A DNA stretch of 44,449 bases from a virus: positions 1 through 44,449 of the IMG/VR virus record IMGVR_UViG_3300032560_000037; one strand, given 5' to 3'. This document shows, piece by piece, positions 1-8,099 of this stretch. A program made the translations under genes and the position numbers. Each line of letters begins with the position of its first letter. The first letter of the stretch is position 1. The notes beneath the pieces are model-generated. The model was not told the origin of the DNA. It saw only the letters and a list, made by a program, of their open reading frames with translations, and ran no database searches.

Positions 1-253
1 CCGCAGGCTGAACCGGCTAACGCCGAGCCTGTGAAGGCGGCACAACCTGAAGCATCGCCTGCGGTTGAGCCGTCCGCCGGACCCGCCGGGCAAACGGTCG
101 AACCGGATGCCGTCAAGCCGCCGTTCTTCATCGCCGACGCGGAGGCCGAAAAGCACATGGCTGCCGGACGGCCAGAAGAGGAAGCCCGCGCGGCTGGCGC
201 TTTGATCCAGGCGCACTACGAAACCCGCGCAGCGCGCTTGGAGGGCTTGCTGG
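1..253. repeat. Terminal direct repeat, left copy (circular overlap)
   Basis: These 253 bases match 44197-44449 except for one position: T at 128 against C at 44324. The repeat lies inside one long reading frame and the frame is kept across the join (offset 44196 is a multiple of three). This looks like the overlap left when a circular or circularly permuted genome is written as a line. A true physical terminal repeat would more usually lie between genes. Confidence 0.9.
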
Positions 254-3200
254 GCAGCGCCGAGGATCTCTATCGACGTGAGGCACCGGACGTGGTGGCG
301 GGCGGCTCTGGAGGGCGCTCTGGCGCGGCTGCGGGGAAGGTCCGGCTGCGGCAGGATGGGCGCTCGACCATCACATTGTTCGCCAAGGCTGATGCATCCA
401 CCTTCCTGCATGAGACCGGCCACCAGTGGCTTGAGGAGCTGATGCGCGATGCCGCACACGAAGCTGCACCGGCCGCGCTGAAGGCAGATGCAGCGGCGGT
501 GCGGTCCTGGCTTAAGGCTGAAGACGGCGCGCAGATCAGCGGGCGGCAGCATGAACGGTTTGCCCGTGCTTTCGAGCGCTATCTGATGGAAGGCCGCGCG
601 CCTACCAACTCGTTGGCGGGCGTGTTTGCCAAGTTCCGCGACTGGCTGACGAAGATCTATTCGACCGTCGATGGTCTGCGCGCGCCGATCACGAATGACA
701 TCCGCGACGTATTCGACAGGTTGATCAGCACCGCGCCTGATGCGCGCGAAACTGTCGTCGCCCCGGAGAAGCCACGCGAGCTGGTGAACCGTCCACGAGA
801 TGCTTTCGATCGGGTGCCGAAGGAGCCGGAGCGGCTGAACAGCTATCTCGTGCGCATGGGCGGCATCAAGGACATTGGCGGCGATATCCGCAACATCATC
901 GATAAGCCGAAATATCGCCCTGGCCTGATCAACATGAAAACCGGGCACGATCTGGATTATGCTGGCTTGCTGGCGCATGAGGCGGGTTATTTCCCAGACC
1001 TCGGCGCGGAACGGCCATCGATCAAGCAATTGCTCGACAAGATCGATGACGATCACAAGGCAGCGCCGCAATACTCGGCACATGATGCTGATGCGGTGCA
1101 GGCTTACCATGAAGCGCTGGAACGCAACGCAGAGATCGAGCGGCTATCAGACGAGCACGGGATCAGCCCGCGCGGCAAAACCGCCGAGCAGTTCTTTGAT
1201 GAAGTCCGCGCCAAAATGGCGCAAGATGCTGATCCGAAGCGCGACGATCTAGGCGCGGACGCCACGGAAATCGTGGGCCACATCAAAGACGTGGAAGACC
1301 CGTTTGGCACCTCGATGCTGGACGGCATCCCAGACGAAGGACCAGAGGATGGCGTTTCACAGGCAAGTGGTGGAGCTGGCGCTGGCGGAGGCGAAGGCGG
1401 CGTTGCAGAACCCGTTCTCGTCGGACGCGGTGAAGCGGATGGCGAAGATGGCAATGGACAAAGCGGAAGTGGCGTTGGGTCTGGACGACGCAATTCAGCG
1501 GCATCGAGTGGCGAACGGTCTGGAGCCGCAGCCGGTGTTCGACCTGAAGAACCTGATCCCGCCGTGGAACAACGGCCAACCCCCGTCACAGACACCCCCG
1601 GAAGCCCCAACGAACGATTCGGAAACCCCGACACAGGGCTAGTCGATAAGGCCGGCAATATCCGGCTCGACAACCTCAACCAGCCGGAAGATGTGCTCTC
1701 TGCCATCCGTGAAGCGGCGGCAGAGAACGATGATTTCATGGGCGCGCGGCGCGGCGTGGTCTCTGATGCGCAGGTGCTCGACTTGGCGGACGCGATCGGA
1801 ATGCGCCCCGGCGATCTGTCGCTGCGGAAAGTAGGCGAGGCGTTCAACGCCGAGCAGATCGTGGCCGCGCGCAAGCTGCTGATCGAGACTGCCACGCGCG
1901 TTCGTGACGCGATGATCAAGGCGGCCAGCGGCACCGATGCGGACGTGCTGGCCTATGGTCGGGCCAAGGCGTTGCACCGCATGGTGCAAGAGCAGGTTGC
2001 TGGCATCACCGCCGAGGCGGGCCGGGCGCTGCGAGCATTCCGCATGCTCGATGGCGAGCAGGATCTGGAAATGATCAACCGCCTGGTGAAAGACAGCACT
2101 GGTCGGACGCTGTTTCAGCTGCGCGAAGAAGCGCAGGCGGGCGCGGCGCTGGAAACCCCGGCACAAGTGTCGAAATTCGTCAACGACATGAGCGTGCAGA
2201 CAAAATGGCAGCGTGCGCGCTCGCAGATCATTTCCTACTTCATCAACAACCTGATCTCCGGGCCGATCACGCACGCGGCCTATGGCGTCGGCAACACCGT
2301 CTCGGCGCTGTTCAAGGCGCAGGTCACAACCCGCGTGGCGGCTGGGATTGACGCGCTGCGCGGCGCATCCGGCGCGGATCGCGTCTACATGGGCGAGGCG
2401 AACGCGCAGATCTACGGCATGATCCGTGGCGCGCGGGATGGGTTTGTGCCGGGCTGGGAAGCCTTCAAGAGCGGCGTGCCATTCATGAAGGGCGAGGAGA
2501 TGAGGCAGGGCAGCTTCGCAGACAAGTTCGGCGATACCTACCGCCCGCAGGTGATCCCCGGAAAGCTGGGCTATGTGCTCGAAACGCCTGGCCGGATGGT
2601 CAGCGCGATTCACACCGTGTTCTACGGGATGAACTACGAGGCCGAAATCGCCCGCACCGCATATCGCCAGGCGATGGCCGAAGGCCTGGAAGGCGAAGCG
2701 TTCAATGCACGGGTGGCCGATCTGTCGCAATCGCCAACATCGGCCATGATTGAGGGTGCGCATCAAGAAGCGCTGAACATGGTTCTGATGGGTCGGCCCC
2801 GATATGGGACGATGCAGCAGAAGGTGGCCGATCTGGTCAACAGCAACATCATCCTGAAACTCGCGATGCCGTTCGTGCAGATCGGCACCAACATCGTGGG
2901 CGAGGGGCTGGTGAAGCATTCTCCGCTGGCGGTGCTGTCCGATGAAGCGCGGGCCGATTTGGCGGGGGCGCGTGGCAACGTGGCGCGCACCACGCAGATT
3001 GCCAAGATCGGCGTCGGCACCGGTTTGATGGTCGGCACCATGGGGCTTGCGGCGGAAGGTCTCATCACCGGCGGCGGTCCCGATCCAGCAACCGATCCCA
3101 AAACGGCAGCGGCTTGGCGGATGGCTGGGAACCAGCCCTATGCAATCCGCATCGGGGAGACTTGGTATCCCTATCGCAAGATGATGGGGCCGTTTGGCCT

Positions 3201-3930
3201 GATGATCGGCGCGGCGGCTGACATGTATCACGCGGGGCATTTGCTGGGCGAAGGCGAGCAAACCAAGGCGGCGGCGGCGATGGTGTTTGGCTTGTCGGAA
3301 GCCGTGCTGAACGAAACGTGGATGTCTGGCGCATCCAATTTGATGAATGCCGCCCGCCATTGGGACGCGGGCGGCGAGACCTACCTTGACAACATTGCAA
3401 CCGGTTTCATCCCGTTCTCGTCGGCGGTGCGCCAGGCCGCCGCACAGATGGATCCCTACGCGCGCGAGGCCCATGGGTTGGTCGATAAGGTGCGCAATCA
3501 AGTGCCGTGGCTGTCGGAAGGGCTTTTGCCGCAGCGTGACATTTTCGGCGCGCCGATGGACAGACACACGATGATGGGGCCAACGCAAGTGAACCCAGAT
3601 CCTGTGGTGCAGCGCCTTGAAGCCCTGCAAGAGTCTGGACACGCGGTGATGCCCGCGAAGCTGGAAAGCAAAATCACGGGCGTGAAGCTGACGCCTCAGC
3701 AATATGACGACTTGAGCCGGACTGCGGGCATGATGGTGAAGATGCACCTGGATGCCATGATCAACACGCCCGGTTTTGCATTGTTGCCGGAGCAGGTTCA
3801 GGCCGAGCGGATCAAATCTGCAATCACAACTGGCCGCGAGAGCGCACGGACGCTGATTAAGCTTCAGAATCCTTCGATTATCCAGCAGGCAATGGAGAAC
3901 AAATCTGCACTCCTGAAAGGCGCGCAATGA
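1..3930 (+). CDS. Giant internal virion protein, C-terminal part (continues from 42973-44449)
   Basis: This is the downstream part of a 1717-residue protein whose start is at 42973. A Pro/Ala/Glu-rich linker (about 1-150) leads to a zincin-like HETGH motif (codons at 409-423, about residues 545-549). A downstream helix with ERFARAFERYL could supply the third zinc ligand. Next comes a conserved-looking region (about 830-1330), a Gly/Ala/Ser-rich stretch with odd codon usage (about 1348-1620), and a long helical region (1645-3900) with a hydrophobic segment near 3000-3065. Position in the tail operon, after a transglycosylase, matches T7 gp16-type ejected proteins; the HExxH module is typical of phage 'polyvalent' proteins injected with DNA. 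These assignments come from motif recognition only. It overlaps the tail fibre start by ATGA at 3927. A start at 31 would be an artefact of the cut. Confidence 0.85.
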   Translation, partial: PQAEPANAEPVKAAQPEASPAVEPSAGPAGQTVEPDAVKPPFFIADAEAEKHMAAGRPEEEARAAGALIQAHYETRAARLEGLLGSAEDLYRREAPDVVAGGSGGRSGAAAGKVRLRQDGRSTITLFAKADASTFLHETGHQWLEELMRDAAHEAAPAALKADAAAVRSWLKAEDGAQISGRQHERFARAFERYLMEGRAPTNSLAGVFAKFRDWLTKIYSTVDGLRAPITNDIRDVFDRLISTAPDARETVVAPEKPRELVNRPRDAFDRVPKEPERLNSYLVRMGGIKDIGGDIRNIIDKPKYRPGLINMKTGHDLDYAGLLAHEAGYFPDLGAERPSIKQLLDKIDDDHKAAPQYSAHDADAVQAYHEALERNAEIERLSDEHGISPRGKTAEQFFDEVRAKMAQDADPKRDDLGADATEIVGHIKDVEDPFGTSMLDGIPDEGPEDGVSQASGGAGAGGGEGGVAEPVLVGRGEADGEDGNGQSGSGVGSGRRNSAASSGERSGAAAGVRPEEPDPAVEQRPTPVTDTPGSPNERFGNPDTGLVDKAGNIRLDNLNQPEDVLSAIREAAAENDDFMGARRGVVSDAQVLDLADAIGMRPGDLSLRKVGEAFNAEQIVAARKLLIETATRVRDAMIKAASGTDADVLAYGRAKALHRMVQEQVAGITAEAGRALRAFRMLDGEQDLEMINRLVKDSTGRTLFQLREEAQAGAALETPAQVSKFVNDMSVQTKWQRARSQIISYFINNLISGPITHAAYGVGNTVSALFKAQVTTRVAAGIDALRGASGADRVYMGEANAQIYGMIRGARDGFVPGWEAFKSGVPFMKGEEMRQGSFADKFGDTYRPQVIPGKLGYVLETPGRMVSAIHTVFYGMNYEAEIARTAYRQAMAEGLEGEAFNARVADLSQSPTSAMIEGAHQEALNMVLMGRPRYGTMQQKVADLVNSNIILKLAMPFVQIGTNIVGEGLVKHSPLAVLSDEARADLAGARGNVARTTQIAKIGVGTGLMVGTMGLAAEGLITGGGPDPATDPKTAAAWRMAGNQPYAIRIGETWYPYRKMMGPFGLMIGAAADMYHAGHLLGEGEQTKAAAAMVFGLSEAVLNETWMSGASNLMNAARHWDAGGETYLDNIATGFIPFSSAVRQAAAQMDPYAREAHGLVDKVRNQVPWLSEGLLPQRDIFGAPMDRHTMMGPTQVNPDPVVQRLEALQESGHAVMPAKLESKITGVKLTPQQYDDLSRTAGMMVKMHLDAMINTPGFALLPEQVQAERIKSAITTGRESARTLIKLQNPSIIQQAMENKSALLKGAQ
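1349..1642 (+). CDS. Nested out-of-frame gene, 97 aa, unknown function
   Basis: This frame is shifted +1 relative to the giant virion protein around it. It starts at an ATG preceded by GAAGGA with 7 bases of spacing and ends at TAG 1640-1642. Codon third positions favour it: over the first 76 codons I count 65 ending in G or C, against 28 in the host frame for the same bases. The product looks like a real protein: amphipathic helices containing AEAKAALQNPFSSDAVKRMA and MDKAEVALGLDDAIQRH, then a Pro-rich tail. In the same interval the host frame reads as low-complexity Gly/Ala/Ser/Glu. It could be an overprinted gene, the product of ribosomal frameshifting, or a segment placed out of frame by two compensating indels. 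I know no family for it. Confidence 0.6.
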   Translation: MAFHRQVVELALAEAKAALQNPFSSDAVKRMAKMAMDKAEVALGLDDAIQRHRVANGLEPQPVFDLKNLIPPWNNGQPPSQTPPEAPTNDSETPTQG

Positions 3931-5375
3931 CAGTTTCGACAACCGCCAATTCGGCGACGTGGACGGGCAACGGTGCCACCAGCACCTTCACCTATTCGTT
4001 CTATATTCCAGCCACCGCCAGCTATTCGGTGGTGCAGACCGATACCTCGGGCAATCAAACCACGCTCGGGGCATCGGCCTACACCATCACCGGCATCGGC
4101 AGTGTCGGCGGCACGCTCACTTTGAACAGCGGGCCACTGACGACCGGGTATCGTCTGACGCTGGCGCGTTCTGTCCCATTGACGCAACCCACCAGCCTAT
4201 CGAACCAGGGTGGCTTGTGGCCGACTGTGGTTGAACAGGCCATCGATAATGTTGTGCTCCAGGTCCAGCAGCTCTCTCAACAATACGGCTCGGCCATCGC
4301 TTTCAACCCGGCAGACACGACTGGCCCAATTCCGCTGCCTGTGGCTTCTACGCGCGCGGGCAACCTGTTGGCGTTTGACCAAGCGGGTCAGGTCACCGTT
4401 GTCTCTCTGCCGGCAGCGGCGTCGGCGGGCACTACCTACCCGGCGGCAGTGTCCACAGCGCTGGCGCAGACACCTACTGGAACCGGCGCACTGGTCTTGC
4501 AGAATAGCGGGGCATTAACCAATCCAGTGGTGGGCACACAATCGCCCAGCGATAACAGCACGAAAGCGGCATCAACTGCTTATGTGACAGCCGCAGTTGC
4601 GGCTGGAGTTTCAACTGCTGAAGCAGTAGCCGCATCTGCACTTTCGGCGCAGGCTATTTCCATGCGCCCCACCGCGCCGCCCAAAAATTTGGTAATCAGC
4701 GTCACATCAAGCACTGCATTGTCCGTTGCTGCCGATCTGGCCGCGCTGACCAATAGCTTTGGGGCAAGCATTGTTGAGGTGGTATCCTCGTCAATTTCGA
4801 CGGCGACAACTGGCCTAAATGGTTTGGACTCAGGAACTGTGGCCGCATCGACGTGGTATGCGGTCTGGGTGGTTTCGAATGGCACAATCACAGGTGCCGT
4901 GCTTTCGTTGAGTGGCACCGCACCAAATGCCGCAATCACTTCGACTTATCCATACATCGCTCGCGTCGGATGGGTGAGAACGAACAGCAGTGGTTATCTG
5001 GTTGCCACTATTCAGAAGGGGCGTCGGGCTCAATATATTGTTGGCGGTCCCAACCTATCGGCGCTTCCGACGATGGCATCTGGCACTGCCACGGCTGGCA
5101 CTGCCATAGCAGTCGGTGCGTTCGTTCCGACGACTGCGACATTTATTTCGGTGATTGTTCAGGAAACGTCTGGATCTCTGACGGCAACATTGGCTCCAAA
5201 TGCGTCATATGCCCAAAGTCCAAGCATTGGTGGGCAATGGGTGCAATTTTCAGGCTTTGGCGTGACCAGCACATGCCCTGTGACGATGATGCTGGAAAGC
5301 ACCAACATTTATTGGGGAACCACAGGAACCGGCACAGGATATGTGTTTGTTACAGGATGGGAGGATAACATCTGA
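3927..5375 (+). CDS. Tail fibre protein with T7 gp17-like N-terminus
   Basis: 482 residues. The first 130 or so residues have the beta-rich pattern of the T7-type tail-fibre attachment domain, which docks fibres on the tail tube, ending in the helix WPTVVEQAIDNVVLQVQQL. A Ser/Thr/Ala-rich shaft follows with the common fibre phrase DNSTKAASTAYV (about residues 211-222), then a distal beta-rich domain likely to bind the receptor. Its start overlaps the preceding stop (ATGA). No reverse transcriptase or template repeat is present, so there is no sign of targeted diversification. Receptor unknown. Confidence 0.85.
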   Translation: MTVSTTANSATWTGNGATSTFTYSFYIPATASYSVVQTDTSGNQTTLGASAYTITGIGSVGGTLTLNSGPLTTGYRLTLARSVPLTQPTSLSNQGGLWPTVVEQAIDNVVLQVQQLSQQYGSAIAFNPADTTGPIPLPVASTRAGNLLAFDQAGQVTVVSLPAAASAGTTYPAAVSTALAQTPTGTGALVLQNSGALTNPVVGTQSPSDNSTKAASTAYVTAAVAAGVSTAEAVAASALSAQAISMRPTAPPKNLVISVTSSTALSVAADLAALTNSFGASIVEVVSSSISTATTGLNGLDSGTVAASTWYAVWVVSNGTITGAVLSLSGTAPNAAITSTYPYIARVGWVRTNSSGYLVATIQKGRRAQYIVGGPNLSALPTMASGTATAGTAIAVGAFVPTTATFISVIVQETSGSLTATLAPNASYAQSPSIGGQWVQFSGFGVTSTCPVTMMLESTNIYWGTTGTGTGYVFVTGWEDNI

Positions 5376-5860
5376 TGTTCGCATATTCCAACAATGGCCT
5401 GTCGATGCGTGCGGTTGATCCGTCTTATTTGGCTGTAGCTGGCGAAGTGCTGTTTCCCGATTATGCTTCAGTGGCAGAATTAACGGCAGCATTTGCAGGA
5501 TACGCAACGGCAATCGCCCCAACGATAGCACAACAAGCAGCCGCCGCCATCATGGCGGGTCTGACGATCACCCTCAGCGGCTCGGTCAGCCTGACTGCGT
5601 TGTTCCCGACCGACCCAGCCACAACCGGGAAATTGGGCGCTGTCGTCACCACGCTGGTTGGCACAGGGGCTTTCCCGGGCGGTGGCACGTCATACCCCAT
5701 GAAGGACAGCGGCGGCGCGTGGCACACCTTCACTGCGGCGCAATACAAAGCCGTCGCAGGAGGTATCGCAGCTTATGTGGCTGCGCTTGATCTGATCATC
5801 GATGGCAATCCATCGGGGGCTACGGCTCTGCCACCGTCCACCATCTCGATCACTGCGTGA
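5375..5860 (+). CDS. Tail-fibre-associated protein, 161 aa
   Basis: This begins on the stop codon of the fibre gene (TGATG), so the two are probably translationally coupled. The middle is Ala-rich and the C-terminal 50 residues contain FTAAQYKAVAGGIAAYVAAL, resembling the small DUF4376-type helical domain found at the ends of phage fibre or fibre-assembly proteins. It may be a fibre chaperone or a second fibre component. I see no signal peptide or catalytic motif. Confidence 0.6.
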   Translation: MFAYSNNGLSMRAVDPSYLAVAGEVLFPDYASVAELTAAFAGYATAIAPTIAQQAAAAIMAGLTITLSGSVSLTALFPTDPATTGKLGAVVTTLVGTGAFPGGGTSYPMKDSGGAWHTFTAAQYKAVAGGIAAYVAALDLIIDGNPSGATALPPSTISITA

Positions 5861-5870
5861 GGAACCAGCG

Positions 5871-6176
5871 ATGGCTGATCTACCAGAAACCAACACCGTC
5901 CTTTCTTGGCTGCTCGGCCTGCTGTCCCTTGTGGGTGTCGGCACCGTGAAGCACTTGCACGACACCATCAAATCTGCCCGCGATGATGCCCGCGATGGCG
6001 ATGATAAAATTTGGGACGCCGTCACAGAAGCGCAGCGTGATTTGCGCGCCGTGGCAACTCGCGATGACCTGATTGCGGTGGAGGCTCGCATCACCAGCGC
6101 AATGGTGGACGGTCAAAAAAACACGCGTGATCTGATTCGGGCGCTGATCGGTAAGCCGGTGCTGGGGGACAACTGA
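5871..6176 (+). CDS. Small protein with N-terminal TM segment and coiled coil; lysis-related candidate
   Basis: 101 residues. The start is the ATG preceded by GAGGA with about 8 bases of spacing. One hydrophobic segment (about residues 10-25, SWLLGLLSLVGVGTV) is followed by a charged helical domain rich in Arg, Asp and Glu. This is the layout of an inner-membrane spanin subunit or an accessory holin. The next gene, overlapping by one base, encodes a two-TM protein, and both lie at the end of the late operon just before attP. Confidence 0.55.
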   Translation: MADLPETNTVLSWLLGLLSLVGVGTVKHLHDTIKSARDDARDGDDKIWDAVTEAQRDLRAVATRDDLIAVEARITSAMVDGQKNTRDLIRALIGKPVLGDN

Positions 6177-6445
6177 TGAATTTCAATGAATGGCTGGCCG
6201 TGCGCCTGGCTGCGGCATTCTCAACCATGTGGTGCTTTTGGGCGTTCAACGCTTTGGCGTTTCTGCCGGTAATTTGGCCACGCTCGCTCGACGTGGTGCA
6301 GTTCATCTCGTCCGGTTGGTTGCAGCTGGTTTCATTGCCGTTGCTCGGCGTGTCGGCTGCGGTTTCACACCACAAAATCCGCAAGCGCATAGAGCAGCAT
6401 CACGAAGCCGTAATCAGCCACATCAACACGCTGCACAAGCGATGA
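6176..6445 (+). CDS. Two-TM membrane protein, holin candidate
   Basis: 89 residues beginning on the previous stop codon (TGATG). Two hydrophobic segments lie at about residues 10-32 and 42-64, followed by a basic, His-rich C-terminal tail (HHKIRKRIEQHHEAV). Small size, two TM segments and a charged tail fit class II holins. Similar short two-TM proteins of uncertain function are common in phages, so holin remains an inference. It is the last gene before the terminator-like hairpin and attP. Confidence 0.55.
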   Translation: MNFNEWLAVRLAAAFSTMWCFWAFNALAFLPVIWPRSLDVVQFISSGWLQLVSLPLLGVSAAVSHHKIRKRIEQHHEAVISHINTLHKR

Positions 6446-6527
6446 GAACGCATCGCGAATCGTGTGCCAGCAGTGTGCCGCAAATCACGGTTTGTTCAGG
6501 GTGTCTGAGTCGATTTTCGTAATCCGC

Positions 6528-6550
6528 TCCGGGGGATTAACCCCGGATTT
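6528..6550 (+). terminator. Hairpin at end of the late operon, probable terminator
   Basis: A 7-bp stem (6528-6534 with 6541-6547) with a 6-base loop is followed by TTT. It lies 83 bases past the last late gene and upstream of attP and the opposing integrase gene. The T-run is short, so it may be a weak intrinsic terminator. Confidence 0.5.
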
Positions 6551-6561
6551 CTGCGGAAAAA

Positions 6562-6609
6562 TGGTGCTGCTGGAGGGGATTGAACTCTCGACCTCTCCCT
6601 TACCAAGGG
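6562..6609 (-). other. Probable attP core: 3' end of tRNA-Thr(GGU)
   Basis: Read on the minus strand, these 48 bases look like the 3' half of a tRNA: anticodon stem-loop CCCTTGGTAAGGG with anticodon GGT, a T-arm with GTTCAATCC, and an acceptor end GCAGCACCA. No 5' half is present; similarity stops right after the anticodon stem, so this is not a complete tRNA gene. It lies 28 bases from the integrase stop. Integration here would rebuild the host tRNA-Thr gene, as tyrosine integrases often do. Only one copy occurs, consistent with an excised or virion genome. Confidence 0.85.
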
Positions 6610-6637
6610 CGGGGAGGCTGCGCGGATCGCTCTGATA

Positions 6638-7735
6638 TCACGCGCGCTTTTTGTGCTCCGCTTCGGCGTGTGTCAACAGCGTGCCAAATGCCCTCCAATT
6701 CTCGATCTGCCGGGCCATGCTGGCCGGGGTGAGATGGGTGTATCGTTCGACCATCGAGACCGTGGACCAGCCCCCAGCGTGGCGCAGCAGAAGCGGGTCT
6801 TTGTGGCAGGCGTAGTGCCATGATGCCCATGTGTGGCGCAGGCTGTGCGGCGTCACGTCGCGCTCTATCGCGGATCTCTTGATGGCTGCCGCCCAGCCGG
6901 TCTTGATCTGGCCACCTCCCTGAGCCTTGCGCTCGGCATAGGGCATGCCGGATCGAGCGCGGAACACCGGTCCATCTTCCGCGCGCGGGTAGAAGCCACC
7001 GCCGATCTTGGCCGGTCTGGCCGGGCCGGTGATCCCGGCCAGTGCGGCCAGCACGCGCGGGCACAATTCGACCACACGTTGCGTGCCCTGCTTGGTTTGT
7101 TGCACGCGAGCGGTGCCATGTTGCAGATCCACGTCCTGCCATTCGAGCGCAAGGGCCTCGCCGAGCCGAACACCGGTCCCAGCCAGAAACGTCAGCAGCG
7201 GGCGCAAGTGCGGCGCGGCGGCTTCGATCAGCTGATCCACTTCGCCCGGCGTCAGCCATTCGGTGCGGCTGGGGCTTGCCTTCCCGTGTTCAAAAATCGG
7301 CAGTGCGCACATGCCGCGCCGCGCGCCGTGGCTGAGAATGGCGCGGATAGGGGTGACGATCTCGCGCAGTCGGGTTGCTGGTTTCGCGCCCGGCCGCAGC
7401 AGCGCGGTGCAGGCGCGGTCAATTTCGCGCTGGTCGATCTGGGCGGCAAGAGCCTTTGGGCCAAAGTGATCAAGCAGGCGCAGGACGCGCTTTTTTGTGG
7501 CGGTGGAATGTGGGCCTGCGTGCTCGCTGTAAGACACCACCGCATCCGCGAATGTCCAAGCTTTCCCCTTTCCGTGAATAGCCTCATCCAGCACTTCCCC
7601 TTCACGGCGGGCGCGGATCTCATCGGCTTTTACGCGGTCAGCAAAGCCCGTGCTTTCGCGAATGCGTCGCCCCCGGATCGTGCCGGTGATCCACCAGAAC
7701 GGCGAGCCGGTGCGGCGGGTGAGGGTGAGGGGCAT
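6638..7735 (-). CDS. int: Tyrosine-family phage integrase
   Basis: 365 residues. It catalyses recombination between attP and attB. The N-terminal part (about 60-150) is a SAM-like core-binding domain; the catalytic domain starts near residue 160. Visible catalytic residues are R190 (GTGVRLGEAL), K215 (QQTKQG), H297 and R300 (HSLRHTW), H319 (RHAGGW) and the nucleophile Y332 (ERYTHL). It is the last gene of the minus-strand lysogeny operon and lies next to the tRNA-derived attP. Its first 106 bases overlap, in another frame, the upstream small DNA-binding gene, so translation is probably coupled. The start chosen has a typical N-terminus (MPLTLTRRTGSPFW). Confidence 0.95.
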   Translation of the reverse strand: MPLTLTRRTGSPFWWITGTIRGRRIRESTGFADRVKADEIRARREGEVLDEAIHGKGKAWTFADAVVSYSEHAGPHSTATKKRVLRLLDHFGPKALAAQIDQREIDRACTALLRPGAKPATRLREIVTPIRAILSHGARRGMCALPIFEHGKASPSRTEWLTPGEVDQLIEAAAPHLRPLLTFLAGTGVRLGEALALEWQDVDLQHGTARVQQTKQGTQRVVELCPRVLAALAGITGPARPAKIGGGFYPRAEDGPVFRARSGMPYAERKAQGGGQIKTGWAAAIKRSAIERDVTPHSLRHTWASWHYACHKDPLLLRHAGGWSTVSMVERYTHLTPASMARQIENWRAFGTLLTHAEAEHKKRA

Positions 7736-7899
7736 CGCATGGCTTCCAAGAGGGCTTTGAACGCGGCGTCATCGAAGCGAACCTTGCCCTTGGTCCTGGC
7801 GGTTCGCAACACAGGGATATGGTGCTCGGCCACCAACTCGCGCACGCGGCGTGCGCTGATCTGAAGCTCGGCTGCCACCTGCCCGTCAGTGCGGATCAT
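7630..7899 (-). CDS. Small winged-helix DNA-binding protein, excisionase candidate
   Basis: 89 residues. Residues 5-55 (QVAAELQISARRVRELVAEH, then HIPVLRTARTKGKVRF) have the helix-turn-helix plus wing pattern of MerR/AlpA/Xis-like proteins. The C-terminal third is Pro/Ala/Arg-rich and overlaps the integrase start by 106 bases, so it is probably unstructured. Position just upstream of int fits an excisionase or directionality factor; a transcriptional regulator of int is the alternative. The start overlaps the upstream stop. Confidence 0.65.
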   Translation of the reverse strand: MIRTDGQVAAELQISARRVRELVAEHHIPVLRTARTKGKVRFDDAAFKALLEAMRCPSPSPAAPARRSGGSPARSGGDAFAKARALLTA

Positions 7900-8099
7900 G
7901 CCTGCTCATTCCATTCGTCAAGAGTATCGAGGCCCCACTGCACCAAAGTGCGAAGCTGCTCGGAAAACGATGTTTTGTTCTTCAGCGCAAGTCGCTTGAT
8001 TTCCTCAAACATATCTTCATCAAATTTGCAGCCTATTTCGACTGCTCCATGTCTGCGGCAACCATTAGCTACGGGGTGGTTTACCTTGGCCTGGCTCAT
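7896..8099 (-). CDS. Ribbon-helix-helix-like protein, 67 aa
   Basis: The chosen ATG overlaps the upstream stop (ATGA). Residues about 26-62 form a short beta strand (VEIGCKF) and two helices (DMFEEIKRLALKN; TSFSEQLRTLVQWGL), the pattern of Arc/MetJ-type DNA-binding dimers. It may control the lysogeny operon or assist excision together with the neighbouring winged-helix protein. No partner toxin is visible next to it. Confidence 0.6.
   Translation of the reverse strand: MSQAKVNHPVANGCRRHGAVEIGCKFDEDMFEEIKRLALKNKTSFSEQLRTLVQWGLDTLDEWNEQA

Noticed and set aside
1639-3942. 767-codon open frame on the minus strand opposite the giant virion protein
   Set aside because: Long antisense frames are expected opposite G+C-rich coding DNA; it has no operon context and its composition (His/Arg-rich) looks non-biological.
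3927-5860. Diversity-generating retroelement at the tail fibre, as in Bordetella BPP-1
   Set aside because: The head genes resemble BPP-1, but I see no reverse transcriptase and no template/variable repeat pair anywhere in the window.
6562-6610. Functional phage tRNA gene
   Set aside because: Only the 3' half of the tRNA is present; there is no D-arm or 5' acceptor strand.
6833-7864. 343-codon plus-strand open frame opposite int
   Set aside because: Antisense to a gene with a full tyrosine recombinase catalytic set, with no ribosome site.
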